A stretch of DNA of 64,000 nt from Nonomuraea sp. PA05 (GTDB taxonomy: Bacteria; Actinomycetota; Actinomycetes; Streptosporangiales; Streptosporangiaceae). The position numbers and the translations under genes were made by a program. The notes under the pieces were generated by a model. It did no database searches. It had not been told where the DNA came from and saw only the letters and a list, made by a program, of their open reading frames with translations. This document shows positions 24,801 through 32,792 of the stretch, piece after piece (position 1 is the first letter of the stretch; each line of letters begins with the position of its first letter). The stretch covers positions 53,328 through 117,327 of the forward strand of contig NZ_VSEY01000044.1 of the NCBI RefSeq assembly GCF_008086045.1, given 5' to 3'.

Positions 24801-26243
24801 CTGAGCTACGGGGGCAGGCTGAGGGGTGGACGCGGTCCGGCGTGGGAGCAGGAAGCAGGCCAGCAGCGCCACCCCGAACAGCACCGCCCCGATGACCAGA
24901 CTCGTCCGCGTGGCGGCGGCGAAGTCGCCGTCGGCGGCCAGCCGCCCGAAGAACGCCGTCCCCACGGTCGCGGGCCCGGCGGCCATGCCGAGCTGCACGA
25001 CGGTGTTCACGGTCCCGGACGCGGCCCCGGCGTCGCCCGCCCCTGCCCCGGCCAGCGTGATCAGCATCAACGACGACGCCCCGAGCCCCAGCCCGGCCCC
25101 GTACAGCAGCACAGGGATGACGAGCTGCCAGGGCGTGAGGCCGGCGCCGAAGTGCGTCACGGCGAAGCTCATCGTGACGGCCCCGGCCAGCAGCAGCACC
25201 AGCCCGGCCATCGGCAGCCCGCGGCCCAGCCGGGGCGCCAGCGGCATGCCGACACCGTTCCCGGCGACGATCCCGACGGTCGCGGGCAGCATGGTCAGGG
25301 CCGTCTTGAGCGGCGAGTAGCCCAGCCCCTCCTGCAGATGCAGCGTCAGGACGAAGAACGCGCCCATCCCGCAGTAGAAGATCAGCATGACGAGCAGCCC
25401 GGCCGACATGCCCCGGTCACGGAACATGCCGATCCTGATCAGCGGCTCGCGCCCGTCCCGCTCCCGTCCGCGCTGCATCGCCACGAACCAGCCGAGCAGC
25501 GGCACGGCGGCGGCCATCAGCAGGAACGCCCAGACGGGCCAGCCCAGCTCCCGCCCCTGCACCAGCGGGTAGAGAACGGCGAGCAGGGCGGCGGCGAGCA
25601 CCAGCACGCCCGGCACGTCGGTGCCGCCGCGTCCGGTGCGGACGCGTCCGGTGCGGTGGGGCGCCGGCATGACGAGGGCGGCGCCGACGACGGCGGCCAG
25701 CGCGATCGGCACGTTGATGAAGAAGATGGTCCGCCAGTGCCAGCCGAACAGGTCGGCCTGGGTGAGCAGCCCGCCCAGCAGCGGCCCGGCCAGCCCGCCG
25801 ATGGGGAACGTCATCCCGTACAGCCCCATCGCCTTGCCCTGCTCGGACGCGGGGAACTCCGCGTGGACGAACGCCAGCACCTGCGGCACCATCAGCCCGG
25901 CGAACGCGCCCTGCGCGACCCGGGCGAGCAGCAGCACCGTGACGTCCGGCGCGAGCCCGGCGGCCAGCGAGGCGAGGCCGAACCCGGCCGTGCCCAGCAC
26001 GAACAGTGCCCGGTGGCCGAACCGGTCGCCGAGCCTGCCGCCGGTGATCAGGGTGAGGGCGAAGGCCAGCGTGTAGCCGGTGGCGGTCCACTGCAGCGCG
26101 GACGGCGGTGCGTCGAGGTCGCGCTGGATGGCGGGCAGCGCGATGTTGACGATCTGGTTGTCGACCATGTCCATGAACACGGCCGTCAGCAGCAGGCCGA
26201 GCGCGGCCCAGCGGAGTCGGTAGGGCTCCGGTTCCGTTGACAT
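24795..26243 (-). CDS. MFS drug transporter, DHA2 (14-helix) family
   Basis: A 482-residue integral membrane exporter. Fourteen hydrophobic helices can be counted. The family motif A is present as GGRLGDRFGHR after helix two, motif C-like GGLAGPLLGG follows in helix five, and the N-terminal helix has the D1-type FMDMVDNQIVNIALPAIQRDL. It exports cationic or hydrophobic drugs in exchange for protons. It is divergent from the TetR gene at 26340/26349, the standard arrangement for drug-induced derepression, and adjacent to the two oxygenase genes, so it could export their product or a substrate. Confidence 0.94.
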   Translation of the reverse strand: MSTEPEPYRLRWAALGLLLTAVFMDMVDNQIVNIALPAIQRDLDAPPSALQWTATGYTLAFALTLITGGRLGDRFGHRALFVLGTAGFGLASLAAGLAPDVTVLLLARVAQGAFAGLMVPQVLAFVHAEFPASEQGKAMGLYGMTFPIGGLAGPLLGGLLTQADLFGWHWRTIFFINVPIALAAVVGAALVMPAPHRTGRVRTGRGGTDVPGVLVLAAALLAVLYPLVQGRELGWPVWAFLLMAAAVPLLGWFVAMQRGRERDGREPLIRIGMFRDRGMSAGLLVMLIFYCGMGAFFVLTLHLQEGLGYSPLKTALTMLPATVGIVAGNGVGMPLAPRLGRGLPMAGLVLLLAGAVTMSFAVTHFGAGLTPWQLVIPVLLYGAGLGLGASSLMLITLAGAGAGDAGAASGTVNTVVQLGMAAGPATVGTAFFGRLAADGDFAAATRTSLVIGAVLFGVALLACFLLPRRTASTPQPAPVAQP

Positions 26244-26289
26244 GTCATCTCCTCGATTTGCCTTCTAGCGAGCAGTGTCATACGCAACC

Positions 26290-26325
26290 ATGATTTAGTC
26301 AACCATCTACATAATTAACTCCAGC
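26290..26325. promoter_or_regulatory. Divergent MFS/TetR control region
   Basis: A/T-rich core of a 96-base divergent spacer. It holds a direct repeat CAACCAT-N8-CAACCAT (on the other strand ATGGTTG twice) and a -10-like CATAAT at about 26311-26316 for the TetR gene. TTGACT on the reverse strand is a possible -35 for the MFS gene. Operator assignment is positional. Confidence 0.4.
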
Positions 26326-26339
26326 GGCCGGATGGCAGA

Positions 26340-27014
26340 ATGCTGTTCATGACGACAGAGGACAAGGCGGCGAAGGCCCGGCGGCGGGCGCCGGCCCCGC
26401 ACGAGCGGCAGCGCGACCCCGAGCGCACGAAGGCCCGCATCCTCGAGGCCGCCATCGAGGAGTTCTCCGCCAAGGGCGTCGCCGGCGCCCGGGTGTCCGA
26501 GATCGCCGCCCGGGCCGGCGTGAACCAGCAGCTCATCGCGTACTACTTCAACGGCAAGGAAGGGCTCTACCACGAGGTCGGCCGGCGCTGGCGGGCCCGC
26601 GAGGCCGAGGCGATCTCGGAGGACATGAGCTTCCCCGAGATGATCAAGCATTACGTCCGGATGGGCGCCGACCCCAGGCTCGGCGGGCGCCTGCTCGCCT
26701 GGGAGGGCCTCGCCTACACCGGTGAGGACAGCGAGGAGGACCGCGAGCGCGACGAGCGGCTGCGGCAGGAGGTGGAGCAGATCCGCGAGCGGCAGCGCGC
26801 GGGCGAGCTGGACGACCGCATCGACGCGGCCGCGCTGATTCTCATCGGGATGAGCGCGGGGAACGCGCTCGCGGTGTACCCGCAGCTCGCCCGGGGGCTG
26901 TTCGGGGCCGACGGCGGCTCGGCCGAGGTCGTCGAGCACTACGCGGAGCAGGTCGCCTATCTCGTCGGGCTGCTCGGCCGCCATTCGGGCGAGGCCTCGC
27001 CGGGTCTACGCTGA
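26340..27014 (+). CDS. TetR-family regulator divergent from MFS pump
   Basis: A protein of 222-224 residues, depending on whether translation starts at ATG 26340 or ATG 26349. The TetR DNA-binding domain lies at about residues 24-70 (KARILEAAIEEFSAKGVAGARVSEIAARAGVNQQLIAYYFNGKEGLY). The C-terminal helical domain is rich in charged residues (EDSEEDRERDERLRQEVEQI). It probably represses the divergent MFS gene. It ends four bases before the epimerase gene, so the two are likely one transcript. Confidence 0.92.
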   Translation: MLFMTTEDKAAKARRRAPAPHERQRDPERTKARILEAAIEEFSAKGVAGARVSEIAARAGVNQQLIAYYFNGKEGLYHEVGRRWRAREAEAISEDMSFPEMIKHYVRMGADPRLGGRLLAWEGLAYTGEDSEEDRERDERLRQEVEQIRERQRAGELDDRIDAAALILIGMSAGNALAVYPQLARGLFGADGGSAEVVEHYAEQVAYLVGLLGRHSGEASPGLR

Positions 27015-27018
27015 ACGC

Positions 27019-27972
27019 ATGCGGATTGTGGTGATTGGCGGCAGCGGGCACATCGGCACTTACCTCATCCCGCGCCTCATCGGCGCCGGGCACGAGGTCG
27101 TGAACGTGAGCAGGGGCAAGCGGGAGCCGTACACACCCCACGGGGCCTGGCAGCGGGTCACCACGGTCACCGCCGACCGCAAGGCCGAGGAGGCGGACGG
27201 CACGTTCGGGCGGCGGATCGCCGAGCTGGGCGGCGACGTGGTCATCGACCTCATCTGCTTCAAGGAGGACAGCGCCCGGGCGCTCGCCGACGCGCTCGCC
27301 GGGCGGGTGCGGCACTTCCTGCACTGCGGCACGATCTGGGTGCACGGCCCGAGCGCGCAGGTGCCGACGACGGAGGCCGCCAGACGCACGCCGTTCGGCG
27401 AGTACGGCGTCCAGAAGGCCGCCATCGAGGCGCATCTGCTCGATCGCGCCCACCGCGAGGGCTTCCCCGTCACGATCATCCATCCCGGGCACATCACCGG
27501 CCCTGGCTGGGTGCCGGTGAATCCGGCGGGGAACGTCAACCCGGAGGTGTTCCAGCAGCTCGCCGAGGGCAGCGAGGTCACGCTGCCCAACCTCGGCATG
27601 GAGACCGTGCAGCACGTGCACGCCGACGACGTCGCGCGGCTGTTCATGGACGCCCTGGCCAGCCCTTCGGCGGCCGTCGGGGAGAGCTTCCACTCCGTGG
27701 CCGTCACCGCCCTGACGCTGCGCGGGTTCGCGGAGGCGGTGGCGGGCTGGTTCGGGCGGGAGGCGCGGCTGGCGTTCCTGCCGTGGGAGGAGTGGCGGGG
27801 CACGGTCTCGGAGTCCGACGCCGACCTCACCTACGACCACATCCTGCACAGCCCGCACTGCAGCATGGAGAAGGCGGAGCGGCTGCTCGGGCACCGCCCC
27901 CGCCACACCTCGCTGGAGGCCGTCGCGGAGGCGGTCGACTGGCTGGTGCGGGCGGGGACCATCAAACCGTAG
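27019..27972 (+). CDS. NAD(P)-dependent epimerase/dehydratase family protein
   Basis: A 317-residue extended short-chain dehydrogenase-like protein. The Rossmann loop is GGSGHIGTYL (residues 7-16), a Gly-rich variant of GxxGxxG. The catalytic pair YxxxK appears as YGVQK (about residue 131-135), with a Ser/Thr/Cys region (LHCGTIWVHG) in the strand before it. The C-terminal half has the substrate-binding segments HVHADDVARLF and RLLGHRPRHTSLEAVAEAVDWL. It is probably a nucleotide-sugar or small-molecule oxidoreductase, cytosolic. Co-transcription with the TetR gene ties it loosely to the oxygenase/MFS group. Confidence 0.88.
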   Translation: MRIVVIGGSGHIGTYLIPRLIGAGHEVVNVSRGKREPYTPHGAWQRVTTVTADRKAEEADGTFGRRIAELGGDVVIDLICFKEDSARALADALAGRVRHFLHCGTIWVHGPSAQVPTTEAARRTPFGEYGVQKAAIEAHLLDRAHREGFPVTIIHPGHITGPGWVPVNPAGNVNPEVFQQLAEGSEVTLPNLGMETVQHVHADDVARLFMDALASPSAAVGESFHSVAVTALTLRGFAEAVAGWFGREARLAFLPWEEWRGTVSESDADLTYDHILHSPHCSMEKAERLLGHRPRHTSLEAVAEAVDWLVRAGTIKP

Positions 27973-27996
27973 GCTCGGGCCCCCGCCGCCCTCACG

Positions 27997-29277
27997 TCAG
28001 CCGCCCAGCGGGCCGAACTCCTTGCGGGTGTCGATGACGTCCCCGAACAGCTCCCACCGCTGCCCCTTGAACGTCATGAGCTGCATCGACTCGATGGGGA
28101 AGCCGTCTCCCTGCGCGGTGTCCAGCGTCACCCCGGGCAGCAGCATGTCCACCTTGACCCCCTTGAGGTTGCGGACGGAGTCGCGCAGCCCCTCGCGGGT
28201 CGGGCAGGCCGCCGCCTCCATGGCCTTGTGGAAGCTGCTCGCCGCCGCCCAGCCGAAGGTGTGGTAGGGCACGTTGGCGTCGGCGCCTGGCGCGTACTGC
28301 TGCATCTTCTGCTTGTAGAGCTGCATCTCGGCGTCGTTCGCCCACGTCGGGTCGTTCGGGTCCTTGTAGTACGTGGCCGACACGACGCCCTGCACGTTCT
28401 CGAACCCGACGGGCTTGAGCACCGTGATGGAGGCGGCGACATTGTTGACGATGTGCAGCGGGTTCCACTTGGTGTTCTTGGCGTCGGCGGCCAGCGCCTG
28501 CGAGCCGAACTTCGGGGTTGTGATGTTGAGGAAGACGTCGGCCTTGGACTCGGCGAGGTTGCGCATCTGCGGGTCGATGCTCGGGTCGGTGACCTCGTAG
28601 CTCTGCTCGGCCACGACCTGCACCTTCGCGCCTTCGAGCGCCCGCTTGAACCCGCCGAACAGGTCCTTGCCGAAGTCGTCGTTCTGGTAGAGGACGGCGA
28701 CCTTGGCGTCGGGCTTCTCCTTCTTCAGGTAGGCCGCGTAGACGCGCGCCTCGGAGATGTAGTTGGGCTGCCAGCCGATCGTCCACGGGTGGGCGGTGTC
28801 GGTGCCCCAGATGGACGCGCCGGTGGCGACGAACACCTGCGGGACCTTGCGCTGGTTGGTGTAGTCCCAGGTCGCGGCGGTGGAGGGGGTGCCGAGCGTC
28901 TGGAACAGGGCGAAGACCTGCTCCTGCTCGACGAGCCTGCGGGCCTCCTCGACGGCCTTGGGCGGCGAGTAGCCGTCGTCGCGGACGACGAACTCCACCT
29001 TGCGCCCGCCGATGCCGCCCTTCTCGGCGTTGACGTAGTCGAAGTAGGCCTTGATGCCCTTGGGGATGTCCCCGTAGGCGGAGGCGGGGCCGGACAGCGG
29101 GTAGATGCCGCCCAGCTTGATGGTCTTGTCGGTGATGCCGGTGGTCTGTTGCCCCGCGCACTGGCCGCCGGCCGCCGCGGTGCCTCCCGTGGCTCCACCT
29201 GTCGCCGCCTCGCGCCCCCCGCAGGCGGCGGTGGCGAGCAGGAGCAGCGCCGCGCAGCCGATCGCAGAAACTCGCAT
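27997..29277 (-). CDS. Branched-chain-amino-acid-type ABC substrate-binding lipoprotein
   Basis: A 426-residue lipoprotein of the LivJ/type-1 periplasmic-binding family. The signal peptide ends in the lipobox LATAAC (Cys19). A Gly/Ala/Thr linker precedes two alpha/beta lobes starting KTIKLGGIYPLSGPASAYGD (about residues 51-70). It is the last gene of the leftward liv operon. Such proteins bind branched-chain amino acids, amides or hydrophobic carboxylates; the actinomycete versions are often misnamed. The neighbouring PucR regulator and acyl-CoA ligase argue for a carboxylate-type substrate, by inference. Confidence 0.93.
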   Translation of the reverse strand: MRVSAIGCAALLLLATAACGGREAATGGATGGTAAAGGQCAGQQTTGITDKTIKLGGIYPLSGPASAYGDIPKGIKAYFDYVNAEKGGIGGRKVEFVVRDDGYSPPKAVEEARRLVEQEQVFALFQTLGTPSTAATWDYTNQRKVPQVFVATGASIWGTDTAHPWTIGWQPNYISEARVYAAYLKKEKPDAKVAVLYQNDDFGKDLFGGFKRALEGAKVQVVAEQSYEVTDPSIDPQMRNLAESKADVFLNITTPKFGSQALAADAKNTKWNPLHIVNNVAASITVLKPVGFENVQGVVSATYYKDPNDPTWANDAEMQLYKQKMQQYAPGADANVPYHTFGWAAASSFHKAMEAAACPTREGLRDSVRNLKGVKVDMLLPGVTLDTAQGDGFPIESMQLMTFKGQRWELFGDVIDTRKEFGPLGG

Positions 29278-29282
29278 CCCTC

Positions 29283-30281
29283 TTACTCCTTCCGGGGAAT
29301 CTTCTTGATCAAGCGCCCGGCCAGACCGGCCAGCCCCGTCGGGGCCACGTACATCACCGCGATGATCAGCAGGCCGAAGATGACGCCGGGCGCCGCGTCG
29401 TTGACGTCCTGCGCGATGCCCGGCACGAACTGCACGAACAGCGCGCCGAGCACGGGTCCTGCCAGCGAGCCGAGCCCGCCGACGACCAGGCCGGCCAGCA
29501 GGGTGATCGACAGGTTGACGGTGAACGAGTCAGGAGAGACGAACCCGATCACCCACGTGTAGACACAGCCGGCCGCCCCGGCGAGCATGGCGCTCCAGGC
29601 GAACGCGAGCGTCTTGTAGAACGACAGCCGCACCCCCATGACCTCGGCCGCCGTCTCGTTGTCCCTGACGGCGTGCAGGGCACGGCCCACCCGGGACCGC
29701 AGCAGCGCGGCGACCAGCAGGAACGAGGCGACGGCGACGGCCAGCGTGAGGAAGTACAGCCACTGGTCCTCGGCCAGGCCGCTCCACGCGGGCGGCGCCG
29801 GCTTGGGCAGAGTCAGGCCCATGGAGCCGCCCGTCAGCCCCTCGAACCGCTTCAGCAGCGGCCCCAGGAAGATCGCGATGGCCAGCGTGACGAGCGCCAG
29901 GTACAGGCCGCGCAGCCGCATGGCGGGCACGCCCAGCGCGAGGCCGAGCAGGAGCGCCACCGCCGCCGCGACGGGCAGGGTCAGCGGGTACGGCAGCGCC
30001 CACCGGTCCATGAGGATGGCGGCCGTGTACGCGCCGACGGCGAAGAAGGCGCCGTGGCCGAGGGAGATCTGGCCCGCGTGCCCGACGAGGAGGCTGAGCC
30101 CGAGCAGCGCCACCGCGTACACCAGCACCATCGTGAGCTGGAAGACGTGGAAGGGGACGAGCTGGAAGGGCGCGTAGACGGCGGCGGCGAGCAGCAGGGC
30201 GAGCCCCGCCCAGCGCCGGTCGAACCTCCTGCGCCGCTTCACGGGCGCCGGCTTCACCTCGACCTTGCTGTCCAGGCTCAT
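29283..30281 (-). CDS. livM: LivM-type ABC permease
   Basis: A 332-residue permease. A basic N-terminus (KRRRRFDRRW) is followed by eight to nine predicted helices. LivM hallmarks are GHAGQISLGHGAFFAVGAYTAA (first part near residue 68), the RLRGLYLALVTLA segment and the EAA-like loop near LLRSRVGRALHAVRDNE. The ATG at 30281 overlaps the stop of the upstream livH as ATGA. It forms a heterodimer with the LivH-type subunit. The open frame continues far upstream inside livH but only as a shadow. Confidence 0.94.
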   Translation of the reverse strand: MSLDSKVEVKPAPVKRRRRFDRRWAGLALLLAAAVYAPFQLVPFHVFQLTMVLVYAVALLGLSLLVGHAGQISLGHGAFFAVGAYTAAILMDRWALPYPLTLPVAAAVALLLGLALGVPAMRLRGLYLALVTLAIAIFLGPLLKRFEGLTGGSMGLTLPKPAPPAWSGLAEDQWLYFLTLAVAVASFLLVAALLRSRVGRALHAVRDNETAAEVMGVRLSFYKTLAFAWSAMLAGAAGCVYTWVIGFVSPDSFTVNLSITLLAGLVVGGLGSLAGPVLGALFVQFVPGIAQDVNDAAPGVIFGLLIIAVMYVAPTGLAGLAGRLIKKIPRKE

Positions 30282-31159
30282 GCGCGTTCCACCGCCGCCC
30301 GTCCGAAGAGCCCCTGGGGCCGTACCAGCAGCACACCGAGGATGATCACCAGCGGCACCCCCACCTTGAGGTCGGACCCGATGAAGCCGACGTAGGCGCC
30401 GGCGAGCGTCTCGGCGACGCCCACGATCAGCCCGCCGACGACGGCCCCTGCCGGGCTGTCGAAGCCGCCGAGCGTGGCGGCGGCGAAGGCGTAGATGAGG
30501 ACGCCGCCCATCATGTTCGGCTCCAGGAACAGCAGCGGCGCCACGAGCACCCCTGACACGGCGCCCACGGTGGCGGCCAGCCCCCAGCCGAGCGCGAGCG
30601 TGCGGCCGACGCGGATGCCGACAAGCCTGGCGGAGGCGGGGTTGGTGGCCACCGCCCGCATGCCCAGGCCGATCCTGGTGTACTGGAAGAGCACGTACAG
30701 CAGCCCCATGACCAGCGCCACCACGCCCAGCACGCCGAGCGTGGAGAAGCCGACGCTGATCCCGGCCGCCTCCAGCGCGCCGCCGGGGAACGGGTTCGGG
30801 AAGTCCTTGATGAGGAACGTCCAGATCCAGCCGGCGGCGGCGTTGACGAAGATGAACAGCCCGACGGTGACGATCACGATGGTCAGCTCGGGCGCGCCCT
30901 CGACGGGCCGGATGATGACCCGTTCGATGAGCATCCCGCCCGCGAACGACACGACCAGCGTCACCACCAGCGCCAGCCAGAACGGCATGCCGGAGGCCAC
31001 GCACTGCCAGGCGATGTAGGTGGAGAACATGGCCAGCTCGCCCTGGGCGAAGTTGACGATCCCGGTGAACTGGTAGATCAGCACCAAAGCCAGCGCCAGG
31101 CTGGCGTAGATGGCGCCCGCGCCGAGCCCCTCGACGACCTGCTGCAGGAATCCGGCCAT
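30278..31159 (-). CDS. livH: LivH-type ABC permease
   Basis: A 293-residue permease with about eight helices. The N-terminus (GLGAGAIYASLALALVLIYQ and FTGIVNFAQGELAMFSTYIA, residues 11-51) is characteristic of LivH. The EAA-like segment RIGLGMRAVATNPASARLVG lies near residue 170. It starts at ATG 31159, five bases after the ATPase stop, and its stop overlaps the start of livM. It is the membrane half-channel of a hydrophobic amino-acid/carboxylate importer. Confidence 0.95.
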   Translation of the reverse strand: MAGFLQQVVEGLGAGAIYASLALALVLIYQFTGIVNFAQGELAMFSTYIAWQCVASGMPFWLALVVTLVVSFAGGMLIERVIIRPVEGAPELTIVIVTVGLFIFVNAAAGWIWTFLIKDFPNPFPGGALEAAGISVGFSTLGVLGVVALVMGLLYVLFQYTRIGLGMRAVATNPASARLVGIRVGRTLALGWGLAATVGAVSGVLVAPLLFLEPNMMGGVLIYAFAAATLGGFDSPAGAVVGGLIVGVAETLAGAYVGFIGSDLKVGVPLVIILGVLLVRPQGLFGRAAVERA

Positions 31160-31163
31160 CGCG

Positions 31164-31880
31164 TTACACCCGGTACCCGAGGTAGGACTGCGCGACCTGC
31201 TCGTCGGCCCGGATCTCCTCGGCCGTGCCCGACAGCACGATCCGCCCGGTCTCCAGGACGTGCGCCTGCTGGGCGACGCCCAGGGCGAGATGGGCGTTCT
31301 GCTCGACGACGACCACGGTGGTCCGCTCCTCTTCGTTGATGGTCTGGACGATGCGGAACAGCTCCCGCGTGACGAGCGGGGCCAGGCCCAGCGACGGCTC
31401 GTCGAGCAGCAGCAGGCGGGGCCGCAGCATGAGGGCCCTGCCGAGGGCGAGCATCTGCTGCTCGCCGCCGCTGAGGCTGCCGGCGGCCTGCTTGAGCCGC
31501 TTCTTCAGCACAGGGAAGTACTGGTGGACGCGTTCGAGGTCCTCCTCGACGGACGGGCCGCGCCGCACGTACGCGCCGAGCCGGAGGTTCTCCTCGACGG
31601 TCAGCGGCATGAACGTGCCGCGTCCCTCGGGCACGTGGGCGACGCCGAGCCGGGCGACGGCGTCGGGCGAGCGGCCGGTCAGCGCGACGCCGCCGAGCGT
31701 GATCGTGCCGCGGGTCCTGACCATGCCGGACAGGGCGCGCAGCAGCGTGGTCTTGCCCGCGCCGTTGGGGCCGAGGATCGCGCAGACCTCGCCCTCCTTC
31801 ACGGTGAAGCGCACGCCGTGCAGCACCTGCGCGTCGCCGTAGCCGGCGACCAGGTCTTCCACCACCAGGTCCGCGCTCAT
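31164..31880 (-). CDS. livF: LivF-type ABC ATPase
   Basis: A 238-residue ATPase. Walker A is GPNGAGKTT (about residues 36-44), the signature SLSGGEQQMLALGRAL, Walker B LLLLDEPSLGLAPL and the switch His replaced by the Gln/Asn pair VVEQNAH typical of LivF. The ATG at 31880 overlaps the stop of livG (ATGA). It pairs with the LivG-type ATPase to energise the LivHM permease. Confidence 0.95.
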   Translation of the reverse strand: MSADLVVEDLVAGYGDAQVLHGVRFTVKEGEVCAILGPNGAGKTTLLRALSGMVRTRGTITLGGVALTGRSPDAVARLGVAHVPEGRGTFMPLTVEENLRLGAYVRRGPSVEEDLERVHQYFPVLKKRLKQAAGSLSGGEQQMLALGRALMLRPRLLLLDEPSLGLAPLVTRELFRIVQTINEEERTTVVVVEQNAHLALGVAQQAHVLETGRIVLSGTAEEIRADEQVAQSYLGYRV

Positions 31881-32635
31881 GCCGCCGTCCCCAGGTAGGC
31901 CTCGATCACGGCGGGGTCGCGCTGGACCTCCTCGGGCGGGCCTTCGGCGATCTTGCGGCCGAAGTCGAGGCAGACGATGCGCTCGCAGATGCCCATGACG
32001 AACCCCATGTGGTGCTCGACCACGATGACCGTCAGCCCGAACTCGGCGCGGATCGACTCCAGCGTGCCCGCGAACTCCTCCACCTCGGCCGCGTTCAGCC
32101 CGTTCACCGGCTCGTCGAGGAGCAGCATGCGCGGGCGGGCGACGAGCGCCCGGGCCAGCTCGACCCGCTTCAGCGTGCCGAACGGCAGCCCCGTCGCGGG
32201 GTGCTCGGCCACCTGGGTCAGCCCGAGCCGTTCGAGCACGTCGTCGGCGTCGGCGCGCAGCGCGCGCTCCTCGCGGACGACGCCCGGCAGCCGCAGGCCG
32301 GCGGAGAAGAAGCCGGCGCGGCCCCTGTGGTGCGCGCCGACCAGCACGTTGTCGCGTACGGACAGGCGGGGGAACAGGCCCAGGTTCTGGAAGGTCCTGG
32401 CGATCCCTAGCCCGACGATGGCGTGCGGCGCCACGCCGAGCAGGTCCCTGCCCTCGTACGTGATCGTCCCGGACTGCGGTGTGTAGCGCCGGGTCAGGCA
32501 GTTGAACAGGGTGGTCTTGCCGGCGCCGTTCGGCCCGATGAGCCCCACCATCTCGCCGCCCGCCACCCCGAAACCCACGCCGTCCAGCGCGGTGATGCCG
32601 CCGAAGCGAACGGTAAGATCGTGTACCTCCAGCAT
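31877..32635 (-). CDS. livG: LivG-type ABC ATPase
   Basis: A 252-residue ATPase and first gene of the liv operon. Walker A is GPNGAGKTT (about residues 35-43). The LivG-specific segment RTFQNLGLFPRLSVRDNVLVG follows near residues 80-100. The signature is degenerate, GLPFGTLKRVELARAL, and Walker B is MLLLDEPVNGLN; both fit LivG subunits. ATG 32635 has an AGGAGG ribosome-binding site. A perfect 13-base palindrome (32648-32660) lies directly upstream and may be the control site. Confidence 0.95.
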   Translation of the reverse strand: MLEVHDLTVRFGGITALDGVGFGVAGGEMVGLIGPNGAGKTTLFNCLTRRYTPQSGTITYEGRDLLGVAPHAIVGLGIARTFQNLGLFPRLSVRDNVLVGAHHRGRAGFFSAGLRLPGVVREERALRADADDVLERLGLTQVAEHPATGLPFGTLKRVELARALVARPRMLLLDEPVNGLNAAEVEEFAGTLESIRAEFGLTVIVVEHHMGFVMGICERIVCLDFGRKIAEGPPEEVQRDPAVIEAYLGTAA

Positions 32636-32647
32636 CCGGCCTCCTGG

Positions 32648-32660
32648 AGAACAATGTTCT
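32648..32660. promoter_or_regulatory. Palindromic candidate operator upstream of livG
   Basis: AGAACAATGTTCT is a perfect palindrome (AGAACA / TGTTCT around one A), 13 bases before the livG start and next to its ribosome-binding site. A second inverted pair TTGGG-N8-CCCAA lies at 32702-32719. Either may be the target of the divergent PucR-type regulator; this is inferred from position. Confidence 0.45.
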
Positions 32661-32792
32661 GAAGTTGGCCTCAGCGTAGGATCCGCTCGTCAAGGGCCGC
32701 ATTGGGCACGGTGACCCAAGATGTTTCTGGCGAGTTGTCCTCTGAGCACAGGCTGGGTCTCATCCCGGTTACAACCCGTTGACCGTGCGGCG

